Shown: positions 1 through 8,421 of the stretch, one piece after another | Layout: every line of letters starts with the position of its first letter | Numbering within the stretch: the first letter of the stretch is position 1 | DNA from: Phycisphaerales bacterium | Lineage (GTDB): Bacteria > Planctomycetota > Phycisphaerae > Phycisphaerales > UBA1924 | Direction of reading: 5' to 3' | Assembly (NCBI GenBank): GCA_035627955.1 | Contig: DASPKU010000007.1 | Span: 186,001-250,000 of the forward strand | Length of the DNA: 64,000 bases | Translations under genes and position numbers: made by a program | The notes under the pieces: generated by a model | Told to the model about the DNA's origin: nothing | Database searches by the model: none | What the model saw: only the letters and a program-made list of their open reading frames with translations

Positions 1-1
1 C

Positions 2-568
2 ACGCCCCTTCCCAGCTGCAACACCGCCGGCATCACCTTCCCCATCGCCACCTTCGGGCGCAACGTCGGCATCGCCGTGATCGGCGGCTTCCTCTACCGC
101 GGCAACGCCGTCCCCCAGCTCCGCGGCCAGTACGTCTTCGGCGACTTCTCCACCGCGTTCAACCTCGCCGACGGCCACCTCTTCTACATGCGCCCCATCC
201 CCGGCATCGCCACCTCGCAGATCAAGCGGCTCAAGCTCGGCGTGCACAACCGCACCTTCGGCCAGTTCCTGAAGGGCATGGGGCGCGACGAGCAGGGCGA
301 GCTCTACTTCACCGCCGGCCCAATCCTCGGCCCCACCGGCAACTCGGCATCCGTCTACCGCATGGTCGCCATCCCCTGCGGCACCGCCGACTTCAACGCC
401 GACGGCGACACCGGCACCACCGCCGACATCGAGGCCTTCTTCGACTGCCTCGGAGGCCACTGCTGCCCCACCTGCCTGCCCAACGCCGACTTCAACAACG
501 ATGGCGACATCGGCACCGACCAGGACATCGAGAGCTTCTTCCGCGTCCTGGGCGGCGGCACCTGCTGA
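2..568 (+). CDS. PQQ-dependent sugar dehydrogenase-like protein, C-terminal part, with GC-type dockerin (5' end outside window)
   Basis: The frame is open from the first bases, so the start lies upstream of the window. The fragment carries GGFLYRG.....LRGQYVFGDF, which closely parallels GGYVYRG.....LHGKYLFGDY in the complete glucose/sorbosone dehydrogenase-like protein at 20905-22350. This is the last blade of a six-bladed beta-propeller in that family. From about 389 to the stop there are two calcium-loop repeats (DFNADGD.GTTADIEAFF and DFNNDGD.GTDQDIESFF), separated by a Cys-rich stretch (CLGGHCCPTC) and ending in a C-terminal Cys. The protein is probably exported, with the repeat acting as attachment or sorting tail; the enzyme role is inferred from family resemblance only, because the catalytic half is not in view. 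Confidence 0.8.
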   Translation, partial: TPLPSCNTAGITFPIATFGRNVGIAVIGGFLYRGNAVPQLRGQYVFGDFSTAFNLADGHLFYMRPIPGIATSQIKRLKLGVHNRTFGQFLKGMGRDEQGELYFTAGPILGPTGNSASVYRMVAIPCGTADFNADGDTGTTADIEAFFDCLGGHCCPTCLPNADFNNDGDIGTDQDIESFFRVLGGGTC

Positions 569-607
569 GCTCAGCCGCTCCAAAGTGCCGCTCAGCAAAC
601 GCGGCCG

Positions 608-874
608 CTAGCGCTTGCGCTCCTTTCGCCGATCCCCCGCGTCGGTCCCCTGCTCCAACGCCTTTTCCAACTCGCATTCCGCCACCGCGGCCCCGGCGAT
701 CACCGCCGCGCCACCGACCACGCCGCCAATGGTGGCAAGCTCCTTCTTCGCGGCCCGCACGCCGCGGGGGCTGGCGCGTCCCCCGCCCTGGTACCGCGCC
801 AGCTCGGGGTCCGACGCGCAGCCTGCCAGCAGCACACACAGCACCACCGCACCCGCCCCGCGCAGCTGTCTCAT
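608..874 (-). CDS. small putative lipoprotein
   Basis: An 88-residue protein. Its N-terminus has a short charged start, a hydrophobic stretch and the lipobox LLAGC (Cys at about residue 19), so it should be lipidated after signal peptidase II cleavage. After it comes ASDPELARYQGGGRA, then a Gly/Ala-rich segment (GGVVGGAAVIAGAAVAE) like a glycine-zipper helix, and a basic tail. It is divergent from the modular gene starting at 1020. A frameshifted relative with the same ADPELARYEGGGRA motif sits in the same position before the modular gene at 13058. I do not recognise a named family; function unknown, perhaps envelope related. Confidence 0.7.
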   Translation of the reverse strand: MRQLRGAGAVVLCVLLAGCASDPELARYQGGGRASPRGVRAAKKELATIGGVVGGAAVIAGAAVAECELEKALEQGTDAGDRRKERKR

Positions 875-965
875 CGCCCCACGCTACCCCGCACGCCATC
901 CCCCGGTCAATATGAACCGCACGCCTTACCGGTCCCGCCTCCCCGCGGAAGCACGCCCATTTTGC

Positions 966-993
966 TTGGCGCGCCTCGGGTGCTTGGTAAGGT
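966..993 (+). promoter_or_regulatory. sigma70-type promoter of the modular gene at 1020
   Basis: TTGGCG (966-971), 16 bp, TAAGGT (988-993), 27 nt before the ATG at 1020. The same layout recurs before four other genes of this family. Confidence 0.55.
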
Positions 994-1019
994 AACCGAC
1001 CCTCGTGCGGAGTCGCCTC

Positions 1020-3383
1020 ATGCGTACCACCCTGCCCCTGGCACTGGCGATCGCCCTCGCCGTGCCCGCCCTCGCCCAGCCCCTCACCACCGCCTTCACC
1101 TACCAGGGCGAGCTCTCGCAATCTGGGACGCCCGCCAACGGCACCTTCGACCTCCGCTTCGCCCTCTACGAGGGCCTTACCGGGGGCGTGCAGGTCGGCT
1201 CCACGCTCTGCGTCGATGACATTGTCGTGACCAACGGCCGCTTCGCCGTGCAGCTTGACTTTGGCGCCCAGTTCACCGGCCAGCAGCGCTACCTCGAGGT
1301 CCTCGTCCGCCCCGACGCCGGCGCGGGCTGCGGCGACGCCTCCAACTACACCACCCTCCTCCCCCGCACGGAGCTCTCCGCCGCCCCCCACGCCGCCTTC
1401 GCCCTCTCTGCCGCCAGCGCCCTCTCCGCCGACACCGCCAACAGCGCCACCAGCGCCCAGAGCGCGCAGACCGCCGCCCAGGCCACCAACGCCGCCCAGC
1501 TCAACGGCCAGCCGCCCTCCTTCTACACCAACGCGGGCAACCTCACCGGCACTCTCCCCTCCACCCTCCTCAGCGGCCTCTACTCCAACCCGCTCACCCT
1601 CAGCAGCGCCACCAACCAGTTCACCGGCACCTTCACCGGCAGCGGCGCGGCCATCACCGCCCTCAACGCCTCCAACATCACCACCGGCACCCTGGCCAAC
1701 GCCCGCACGACCGGCACCCCGTCGCCCGTCGCCCACACCCTCGTCCTCCGCGACGGCTCCAACGGCTTCAGCGCCGGCGCCATCAACGCCACCTCCTTCA
1801 CCGGCAACGGCTCCACCCTCATCGCCCTCAACGCCAGCAACATCTCCACCGGCACCATCGCCAACGCCCGCACCACCGGCACCCCGCTCAACACCGCCAG
1901 CACGCTCGTGCTCCGCGACGCCTCGGGCAACTTCACCGCCGGCGCCATCACCGCCACCACGCTCAGCGCCGGCACCGTCTCCGCGAGCACTCTGAGCGGC
2001 GGCCACATCGGCGACGGCTCCGCCCTCACGAACCTCAGCGCCGCCAGCCTCACCGGCACGGTCAGCGACGCCCGCCTCTCCACCAACGTCGCCACCCTCT
2101 CCGCCCCGCAGACCTTCACCGGCCTCAAGACCTTCTCCGCCGCCCCCAGCTTCTCCGCCGCTAGCGGCGCGCCCTTCACCGTCGCCAGCACCGCGCCGGT
2201 CACCAACCTCAACGCCGACCTGCTCGACGGCCTGAGCTCCGCGGCCTTCGCCCGCCTCACCGGCAGCCAGACCTTCACCGGCGACATCACCATCGAGGGC
2301 GCCATCACCATCGCCGGGGCCACCGCCAACCTCTTCAGCGCCTTCGGCACCGTCACCCCCGGCACCAACTACGGCTTCGGCAACCTCGCCGCCGGCGGAC
2401 GTACCTACGCCCTGGTCGCCACCGCCAACTCGCACACCGAGGGCGCCGGCAAGCTCCTCCTCCGCGACGGCGTCACCAGCCGCCTGTCGATCGATTCCAC
2501 CGGCAACGTCGGCATCAACACCCCCGCCCCCGCCGCACGCCTGGACGTCAACGGCGCCATCCGGGCCCAGGGCGGCGTCACCTTCCCCGACGGCTCCACG
2601 CAGCACCGCGCCGCCCCCGGCTCCACCACCCCCTTTGTCACCAGCGGCCTGCCCGCCAACGCCACCTTCACCGTCACCCTGGGCGGCACCAGCGCCACCC
2701 TCAGCGGGACCTACACCGTCAACCGCACCATGCAGGTGGGCGGCGGCGGCGTGCAGACCCCCACCGGCGGCTACTCCATCCCCCAGGGCGCCTTTACCGT
2801 CCGCCGCGCCCGCACCGCCGACCAGACGTGGGCCAACTGGATCACCGGCAACACCTCGCCCGCCCTCACCATGGTGCTCACCGTGGGCGGCAGCACCGTC
2901 ACCTGGAGCGGCACCATGACCGTCCGCCAGCTGCGCCTCGTCACTATCGGCGGCACGCTCTACGAAGAAGCCGAGCTCTACCCCCAGGGCAACGTCAACC
3001 TCACCCGCACCGTCAGCGGCGCCCCCGCCGTCTCCGCCCCCTCCACCGACTCCCCCGGCATGACCTTCAACGTCAACAACAACCCCGTCCCCAACACCGT
3101 CGCCTTCGCCCCCAGCGCCGGCCTCTCGGTCCCCATCGACCCCACCACCGGCATGGCCGCAGGCAACCGCAGCGTCGCCACCTGTACCGTCCGCGCCAAT
3201 CCCTTCTCCTCCGGCATCTTCCGCACCAACTTCATCAGCAACGTCGCCAACCAGGCCGGCGCCATCGTCACCTCCGGCACCAACTGGCGCACCACCAGCA
3301 GCTGCTACCCCACCTCCTACACCCTGCGCCTGGCCGACGACGGCCTCCCCATCGAGGAGTACACGATGCTCATGAACAACTGA
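1020..3383 (+). CDS. secreted modular protein 1 (FTYQGEL N-domain, tail-fibre-like repeats, C-domain type A)
   Basis: 787 residues from ATG 1020. A GTG at 1005 would place extra residues before the signal peptide, while ATG 1020 follows GCGGAG. Residues 1-19 are a signal peptide ending VPALA/Q. The N-domain (about 20-140) has FTYQGEL, DLRFALYEG and RYLEVLVRPD and ends LSAAPHAAFAL. The middle is low-complexity repeats (ALNASNIxTGTxANARTTGTP, LVLRD), typical of beta-rich tail-fibre-like proteins. Residues from about 525 (FPDGSTQHRAA) to the end form a C-domain that is clearly shared with the protein at 11440 (YEEAEL, IDPTTG, LRLADDGLPIEEY). It is probably a surface or extracellular structural or adhesive protein; no enzymatic motif is visible. 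Confidence 0.85.
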   Translation: MRTTLPLALAIALAVPALAQPLTTAFTYQGELSQSGTPANGTFDLRFALYEGLTGGVQVGSTLCVDDIVVTNGRFAVQLDFGAQFTGQQRYLEVLVRPDAGAGCGDASNYTTLLPRTELSAAPHAAFALSAASALSADTANSATSAQSAQTAAQATNAAQLNGQPPSFYTNAGNLTGTLPSTLLSGLYSNPLTLSSATNQFTGTFTGSGAAITALNASNITTGTLANARTTGTPSPVAHTLVLRDGSNGFSAGAINATSFTGNGSTLIALNASNISTGTIANARTTGTPLNTASTLVLRDASGNFTAGAITATTLSAGTVSASTLSGGHIGDGSALTNLSAASLTGTVSDARLSTNVATLSAPQTFTGLKTFSAAPSFSAASGAPFTVASTAPVTNLNADLLDGLSSAAFARLTGSQTFTGDITIEGAITIAGATANLFSAFGTVTPGTNYGFGNLAAGGRTYALVATANSHTEGAGKLLLRDGVTSRLSIDSTGNVGINTPAPAARLDVNGAIRAQGGVTFPDGSTQHRAAPGSTTPFVTSGLPANATFTVTLGGTSATLSGTYTVNRTMQVGGGGVQTPTGGYSIPQGAFTVRRARTADQTWANWITGNTSPALTMVLTVGGSTVTWSGTMTVRQLRLVTIGGTLYEEAELYPQGNVNLTRTVSGAPAVSAPSTDSPGMTFNVNNNPVPNTVAFAPSAGLSVPIDPTTGMAAGNRSVATCTVRANPFSSGIFRTNFISNVANQAGAIVTSGTNWRTTSSCYPTSYTLRLADDGLPIEEYTMLMNN

Positions 3384-3384
3384 G

Positions 3385-3510
3385 CACGTGCCACCGAGAT
3401 GTCCTCATCTCGGTGGTCCCTCAACCGACCACGTGCCACCGAGATGTCTTCATCTCGGTGGTCCCTCGACCGACCACGTGCCACCGAGATGTCTTCATCT
3501 CGGTGGACCC
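3385..3510 (+). repeat. three tandem 45-bp hairpin repeats
   Basis: CACGTG starts each unit at 3385, 3430 and 3475, an exact 45-bp period. Each unit contains a perfect 11-bp stem, CCACCGAGATG / CATCTCGGTGG, with a 4-nt loop. The units directly follow the stop codon of the gene ending at 3383. There is no T-run, so a simple intrinsic terminator is unlikely; RNA stabilisation or a mobile palindromic element is possible. The whole interval 3384-4206 appears non-coding. Confidence 0.85.
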
Positions 3511-3663
3511 GCGGGCCGCCGCATCAACCCGGGTGCTCGATGCATCCGGTATCGCACGTGCCAAGGGCTCGCCGCCCTTGGCCGAACCCGCCCGGACGCA
3601 AGCGAGGCCACGTGCAACGGGCGATGCCGGCGCTGCTCGTGTCGGTGCGCCGCCAACCGCCGC

Positions 3664-3726
3664 CCCACTGAGAACGGCCCGGAGAGCCCGAGAGGGGCGG
3701 CCTTGAGCCCCTCTCGGATGCGCGGC
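3664..3726 (+). repeat. dispersed repeat, copy 1 (other copy at 18579)
   Basis: The block starting CCACTGAGAACGGCCC and ending TCTCGGATGCGCGGC is nearly the same as 18579-18644. It contains a GAGAGGGGCGGC ... GCCCCTCTC inverted repeat able to form a stem. Confidence 0.75.
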
Positions 3727-3804
3727 TCCGGCCGCGCCGTTGCATCATTCCCGGCGAGCGGCGCGTGCCCGCCCGGGCGCGGGGCGCACCCACCAGGCGG
3801 CGGG

Positions 3805-3890
3805 CCGTTCTCCCACGGGAGTGCGCCGTTCTCCCGCGGGAGTAGACGCTCCTCCCCCGGGAGTAGACGCTCCTCCCCCGGGAGTGGACG
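3805..3890 (+). repeat. 21-bp tandem array of palindromes
   Basis: The palindromes CTCCC(A/G/C)CGGGAG start at 3810, 3831, 3852 and 3873, an exact 21-bp period. Degenerate CCCGGG-rich material continues to about 4100. The array keeps the frame open through to the gene at 4207, but the encoded peptide is low-complexity and I do not regard it as coding. Confidence 0.7.
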
Positions 3891-4206
3891 GTCCCCCCCG
3901 TGGAGCGGGCCGCGGCACCCGGGAGCGGGCCTTCCACGGGCGGCCCCGCCATCGTCCATTCCCGGGCACGGCGGCCCGCTCCAGGGTGGCGACGGCCCGC
4001 TCCCAGGCGGGCACGGCCCCCGCCCGCGCGAGGATGGCCCGCTCCCCGGCGGCGGCGGGGGACGCCCGGGAGTGGACGGTCCATTCCCGGGCGGAAACCG
4101 CGTCGGGGGGCCAAAAACGCGGTTCCCGGCCCCCGCCGCCCCGGGTGCCGCGGCCGGGGTGCTTGACCGGCGCGGTAGCCTGCCCGCCTCACTCTGGAGC
4201 CCCCGC

Positions 4207-6171
4207 ATGCGCCCCGCCCTGATCCTCACCGCCGCGATCACCGCCCTCACCGCCGCGCCCGCCTTTTCTCAACCGCTGACCACCGCCTTTACCTACCAGG
4301 GCGAGCTGGCCGACAGCGGCAGCCCCGTCACCGGCACCTACGACCTGCAGTTCGCCCTCTTCACCGACGCGAGCGGCACCACGCAGGTGGGCCCCACGCT
4401 GTGCGCCGACAACGTCAGTGTCACGGGCGGCCGCTTCGCCGTGGAGCTCGACTTCGGCGCCCTCTTCCAGGGGCAGCAGCGCCACCTCGAGGTCCGCGTC
4501 CGCCCCGACACCGGCCTGGACTGCTCCAGCAGCGCCGGCCTCACCACCCTGTCGCCGCGCGCGAGCCTGACCGCCGCCCCCAACGCCGCCTTCGCCCTCA
4601 CCGCGGCGACCGCCAGTAGCGCCGCCACCGCGACGAACGCCACGCAGCTCAACGGCCAGCCCGCCGCCTTCTACACCAACGCGTCGAACTTCACCAGCGG
4701 CGTCCTCCCCAACGCCCGCACCACCGGCACGTCCTTCAACACCCCCGGCACCCTCGTGCTCCGCGACGCCTCCGGCAACATCTCCGCCCAGACCGTCACC
4801 GGCAGCAGCTTCGTCGGCTTCGGCGGCAACCTCACCGGCCTCAACGCCGGCAACATCACCGCGGGCACCATCGACAACTCCCGCACCAGCGGCACGCCCA
4901 TCAACGCGCCCAACACCCTCGTGCTCCGCAACAGCTCCGGCGGCTTCGACGCGGGAGCCATCTCCGCCACCACCATCGCCGGCAGCGGCGCCGCCATCAC
5001 CAACCTCAACGCCTCCAACATCGCCTCCGGCACCCTCGCCCCCGCCCGCGGCGGCACCGGCCTCTCCAACCAGCTGCCCGCCTCCAGCGGCCAGTACCTC
5101 CGCTCCACCGCCGCGGGCGTGTGGGGCATCGGCACCATCGCCGCCACCGACCTCCCCGCCCTCGCCGGCGACGTCACCGGCGCCGTGGGCGCAACCTCCG
5201 TCACCCGCCTCCGCGGCACCACCATCTCCTCCACGCCCCCCAGCACCAACCAGGTCCTCACCTTCAACGGCTCGCAGTGGGCCCCGCAGACCCCCGCCGC
5301 CCCGCCCGCCTACACCGCCGGCCAGGGCCTCGCCCTCTCGGGCACCACCTTCTCCGTCCCCAACAACGCCATCACCAGCGGCCTGCTCGCCAGCGACCCA
5401 CTCTCCCTCAGCCGCGTCTCGGGCAGCCTGCTCTCCGTCTCCTCGGGCAATATCGGCTTCAACGAGACCACCCCCGAGGCCCAGCTCCACATCACCAACG
5501 CGAGCGGCGCCGCCGGCATCATCCTCGAGGCCGACGCGGGCTCCGCCACCACCGCGGCCCTCACCCTCCGCGAGGACCTCGCCACCCCCGGCGGCGGCCG
5601 CCTCGCCTACGACACCATCTCCAACACCCTCCGCCTTGGCACCTTCCTCGGCACGACCGAGACCCCCGCCATCTCCATCCCCCGCGGCAGCACCGACGTG
5701 ACCTTCGCGGGCGATCTCTACGTCCCCACCACCACCCGCTCGCTCAACATCTCGGCCTCGTCACTGAGCCTCAACCCCGGCGCAGTCCTCACGCTCGCGA
5801 ACACACCCAACGGGCTGCTCCCGCAGATCATCCCCAACGCACCCGGCGGAACCGGCCTGGCCATCGGCCAGATCACGCTCCCCCACAACGCCGTGATCAC
5901 GCAGTTCGAGGTGTTCATCCAGGGCGGTGCCGGCCCCAACGTCACCGCCCAGCTGCACCGCGACTCCCTCTCCGGCCCCAGCTCCACCACCATGGCGACG
6001 CTCATCTCCGACGGTTCGGGGCCCTACGTCACCACCTCGATCGCGACACCCGTCGTCGACAACAACAACTACGCCTACCTCGTCTGGTTCCAGTTTCCAC
6101 TCAACGGCACGAGCTACATGAGCATCCTGGGCGCCAAGGTCACCTACACCATCAACACCGTCAGCCCCTGA
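4207..6171 (+). CDS. secreted modular protein 2 (FTYQGEL N-domain, C-domain type B)
   Basis: 654 residues. The ATG at 4207 follows CTGGAG and begins a signal peptide ending APAFSQ. An upstream open frame from 3388 runs through repeats and is rejected as a start. N-domain: FTYQGELADSG, DLQFALF, RHLEVRVRPD, LTAAPNAAFAL. The middle has repeats like LNAGNITAGTIDNSRTSGTP. The last 150 residues (LPHNAVITQFEVFIQGG to the end) resemble the C-domains of the proteins at 8422 and 13058 (LPxGATIT), giving a shared type B. A TAGCCT -10 lies at 4176-4181, but I see no good -35 at 16 bp. Likely extracellular structural or adhesive protein. Confidence 0.85.
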   Translation: MRPALILTAAITALTAAPAFSQPLTTAFTYQGELADSGSPVTGTYDLQFALFTDASGTTQVGPTLCADNVSVTGGRFAVELDFGALFQGQQRHLEVRVRPDTGLDCSSSAGLTTLSPRASLTAAPNAAFALTAATASSAATATNATQLNGQPAAFYTNASNFTSGVLPNARTTGTSFNTPGTLVLRDASGNISAQTVTGSSFVGFGGNLTGLNAGNITAGTIDNSRTSGTPINAPNTLVLRNSSGGFDAGAISATTIAGSGAAITNLNASNIASGTLAPARGGTGLSNQLPASSGQYLRSTAAGVWGIGTIAATDLPALAGDVTGAVGATSVTRLRGTTISSTPPSTNQVLTFNGSQWAPQTPAAPPAYTAGQGLALSGTTFSVPNNAITSGLLASDPLSLSRVSGSLLSVSSGNIGFNETTPEAQLHITNASGAAGIILEADAGSATTAALTLREDLATPGGGRLAYDTISNTLRLGTFLGTTETPAISIPRGSTDVTFAGDLYVPTTTRSLNISASSLSLNPGAVLTLANTPNGLLPQIIPNAPGGTGLAIGQITLPHNAVITQFEVFIQGGAGPNVTAQLHRDSLSGPSSTTMATLISDGSGPYVTTSIATPVVDNNNYAYLVWFQFPLNGTSYMSILGAKVTYTINTVSP

Positions 6172-6491
6172 CCGACTCTGAACCCCGGGCGACGTGCCGA
6201 TTGACGATCGGGCCCGCGCCTAGCTTTGGCCCCGTCTTCTTCCTTCCCGAAGCGGCGGCCCCTTCACCAGGGCCCCGTTCCTTCGCGCGGCCCGCCTCCG
6301 CGCGAACATGGGCAACCTGAAGTCCACCTCAGAATCGATTCATCCACAACCCACTGGACGGCTCGCTCCTGCCCGGTACATTCCCTCCGTCTCGTACCAG
6401 GATCGATCAGGCCGCGCGCAGAGTGGTGTGTGACCAGCCCTGCGCCCTTCCGGCCGAAAGCGCACCGTCAACACGGGCAGGCAGCACACCC
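6172..6491. other. intergenic stretch without recognisable gene
   Basis: About 320 bp between two genes. I see no convincing ORF, terminator or repeat. A TACATT hexamer near 6376 could be a -10 but is too far from the next start to be assigned. Confidence 0.4.
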
Positions 6492-6854
6492 ATGCAGGAC
6501 GAACTCCCCGATCTGGCGCAAGGACACGCGCCGCGCACCTCCGAGCCCGCCCCCCCTGCTGACGACACCGCGCTGGGCGACGATCTCTTCACGACGCTCA
6601 CCCCCGGGTTCATCATCTCCACCCTCCGCCCCGCCCGCGCCCGCGAGGTCGCTGACCAGTTCCGGGAAGCGCTGCACCAGCTGAGCGACGAGCCGCGCAC
6701 CCTCGCCCGCTCCTCCAACGACAGCACCGCCGCGACCCGCGCCCTGCTCCGCCTCCTCACCGACGAGGAGCTCCGCCGCATCGCCCTCAAGGTCGGCCTC
6801 CCCACCGACGGCCACTACCTCAGCCTCTACCACCGCCTCGCCCTGCTCTGCTGA
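6492..6854 (+). CDS. small hypothetical protein
   Basis: 120 residues from the ATG at 6492; the frame is open further upstream, but that part looks random. It is acidic and Pro-rich at the N-terminus, then helical, with many Leu/Arg and the tail LKVGLPTDGHYLSLYHRLALLC. There is no signal peptide or membrane segment. It sits between two members of the modular array without clear relation to them. Family not recognised; it could be a small cytoplasmic protein specific to this lineage. Confidence 0.5.
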   Translation: MQDELPDLAQGHAPRTSEPAPPADDTALGDDLFTTLTPGFIISTLRPARAREVADQFREALHQLSDEPRTLARSSNDSTAATRALLRLLTDEELRRIALKVGLPTDGHYLSLYHRLALLC

Positions 6855-6934
6855 CCAGCCGCGGCGCACGCAATTTCACTCCACATCCCACCCCCCGCGC
6901 GGTAGCGTGTCCGCTCCTTTCCGGAGACGCTCCC

Positions 6935-8173
6935 ATGCGCACCATCCTCGCCGCGCTCGTCCTCGCGCCCTTTGCACTGACCGTCGCCGCTGCCCCCGCC
7001 CTGGCCCAGACCGCCTTCACCTACCAGGGCCGCCTCGACAACGCCGGCGAGCCCGCCAGCGGCCCGCACGACCTCCGCTTCCGCCTCTTCCATAACAGCA
7101 CCCCCATCGGCCCCACCCTCTGCGCCGACAACCTCGACGTGCAGAACGGCCTCTTCACCGTCACGCTCGACTTTTCCGAGATCCTCACCCCCGGCTTCAG
7201 CTACTTCCTGGAGGTCGAGGTACGGGCCGACACCGGGCTCGCGTGCGCCGACACCACCGGCTACACCGTCCTCTCGCCCCGGCAGCCGATCACCTCCGCA
7301 CCACGCGCCGTCTCCGCGCTCAGCGCCACCTCCCTGTCAGCCCACGACGGCTCCCCCAACCCCGCTGTATTTGTCGATGCGGGCGGACGCGTGGGCATCG
7401 GCACGACCTTCCCCTCCGGCCCGCTCGACGTCCGCTCCGGCAGCGGCTCCGCCCTCGCCGTCGAGCCTGTCAACGGCGATCTCACCTTCAACGGCGGCGC
7501 CGACGGCTTCTTCGGCTTCTTCCACACCGGGCCCAGCGCCGGCCGCACCGAGTTCCTCTCCAGCACCGGCGTCCACCTCAGCGTGGGCAACAACGGGAAC
7601 GTGGGCGTGGGCACCACCACCCCCGCCGCCAAGTTCCATGTGGCCAACGGCGACATCCTCGCCGGCGCCGCCAGCGAGGAATGGCTCTTCCACACCCGCT
7701 CCTCCACCGGCGGGGACTTCCTCCAGATCACCGACCGCCAGGGCGGCACGCCGCAGTTCCAGCGCGGCCTGGTCATCCACTCCAACGGCGGCATCGGCAT
7801 CGGCACCACGGCCCCCGCCTCGGCGCTCCACGTCCTGGGCGAGGTCCGCCTCCACTCCTCCGGCAACTTCTTCGCCGTGAAGTCCCCCCAGCCCGACCGC
7901 ACCCTCCGCGGCCAGGTCAACGCCAACGCCACCATTGACGCCGCCCGCAGCTCCCCCGGCTTCACCGTCACCAGCTCCGTCACCGGCACCTTCGTGATCA
8001 ACTTCACCACACCATTCACAAACCCGCCCGTGATCGTCGCCACCCCCATGGGCGCCTGCTGCAAGGCCCACATCACCCAGACCCAGACCACCTTCGCCAC
8101 CGTCATCGTGCAGAACGTCTCCACCGGCGCCGGCACCGCCTCCCCCTTCCAGTTCATCGTGATGGGCAACTAG
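6935..8173 (+). CDS. secreted modular protein 3 (FTYQGRL N-domain, C-domain type D)
   Basis: 412 residues. The ATG at 6935 is preceded by CCGGAG at suitable distance. Signal peptide MRTILAALVLAPFALTVAAA...ALAQ, then FTYQGRLDNAG, DLRFRLF and FLEVEVRADTG, ending ITSAPRAVSAL. The middle has VGIGTT..P repeats (for example NGNVGVGTTTPAAKFHVANG), a common tail-fibre head-region motif. The last 115 residues (SSPGFTVTSSVTGTFVINF...FIVMGN) resemble an H-type-lectin-like beta-sandwich, an inference from pattern only. TAGCGT at 6903-6908 could be the -10. Likely secreted and surface associated. Confidence 0.82.
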   Translation: MRTILAALVLAPFALTVAAAPALAQTAFTYQGRLDNAGEPASGPHDLRFRLFHNSTPIGPTLCADNLDVQNGLFTVTLDFSEILTPGFSYFLEVEVRADTGLACADTTGYTVLSPRQPITSAPRAVSALSATSLSAHDGSPNPAVFVDAGGRVGIGTTFPSGPLDVRSGSGSALAVEPVNGDLTFNGGADGFFGFFHTGPSAGRTEFLSSTGVHLSVGNNGNVGVGTTTPAAKFHVANGDILAGAASEEWLFHTRSSTGGDFLQITDRQGGTPQFQRGLVIHSNGGIGIGTTAPASALHVLGEVRLHSSGNFFAVKSPQPDRTLRGQVNANATIDAARSSPGFTVTSSVTGTFVINFTTPFTNPPVIVATPMGACCKAHITQTQTTFATVIVQNVSTGAGTASPFQFIVMGN

Positions 8174-8213
8174 CCGTTCCACGGAGATGTGCTCGCGTTC
8201 CACCACAGTTGCG

Positions 8214-8345
8214 TTCGGTACGAGCCGCGAACGAAGTGAGCGGGCCCTCCGAGCCTCTCTATGCGCAGCGCGCCCCATGAACCCGTCACTTCGTTCCAGG
8301 CTCGTTGCGGACGTCCTCCGTTGACGGAGATCGTGCGCTATTCGT
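8214..8345 (+). repeat. dispersed inverted repeat family (related to 62484-62640)
   Basis: GTACGAGCCGCGAACGAAG near 8219 has an inverted partner, CACTTCGTTCCAGGCTCGT, near 8287. Similar direct and inverted copies (TTACGAGCCCGGAACGTAG and GGCTCGTTACGAACGTC) occur near 62486 and 62617. The intervals are otherwise non-coding. Confidence 0.6.
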
Positions 8346-8372
8346 GCTCAACCCTGACTGCGGAACTCTCTC

Positions 8373-8400
8373 TTGGCGCACCGCACAGGCGCGGTAGCCT
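8373..8400 (+). promoter_or_regulatory. sigma70-type promoter of the modular gene at 8422
   Basis: TTGGCG (8373-8378), 16 bp, TAGCCT (8395-8400), then a 21-nt gap containing GGAGGA before the ATG. Confidence 0.6.
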
Positions 8401-8421
8401 GTCGCCTTTGGAGGAGTTCCC

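Noticed and set aside
492-2606. A 704-codon open frame on the minus strand
   Set aside because: It lies across the modular gene at 1020 on the other strand and has shadow-like Gly/Ala/Val/Glu composition, no signal peptide and no motif.
3385-3510. Possible CRISPR array
   Set aside because: The units repeat over the whole 45-bp period, with near-identical 'spacers' and strong internal hairpins. There are only three, and no cas gene is present.
3388-4206. A 273-codon N-terminal extension of the gene at 4207
   Set aside because: It translates the palindromic arrays into Pro/Gly/Arg/Ser repeats. The family signal peptide and a Shine-Dalgarno mark ATG 4207 as the start.
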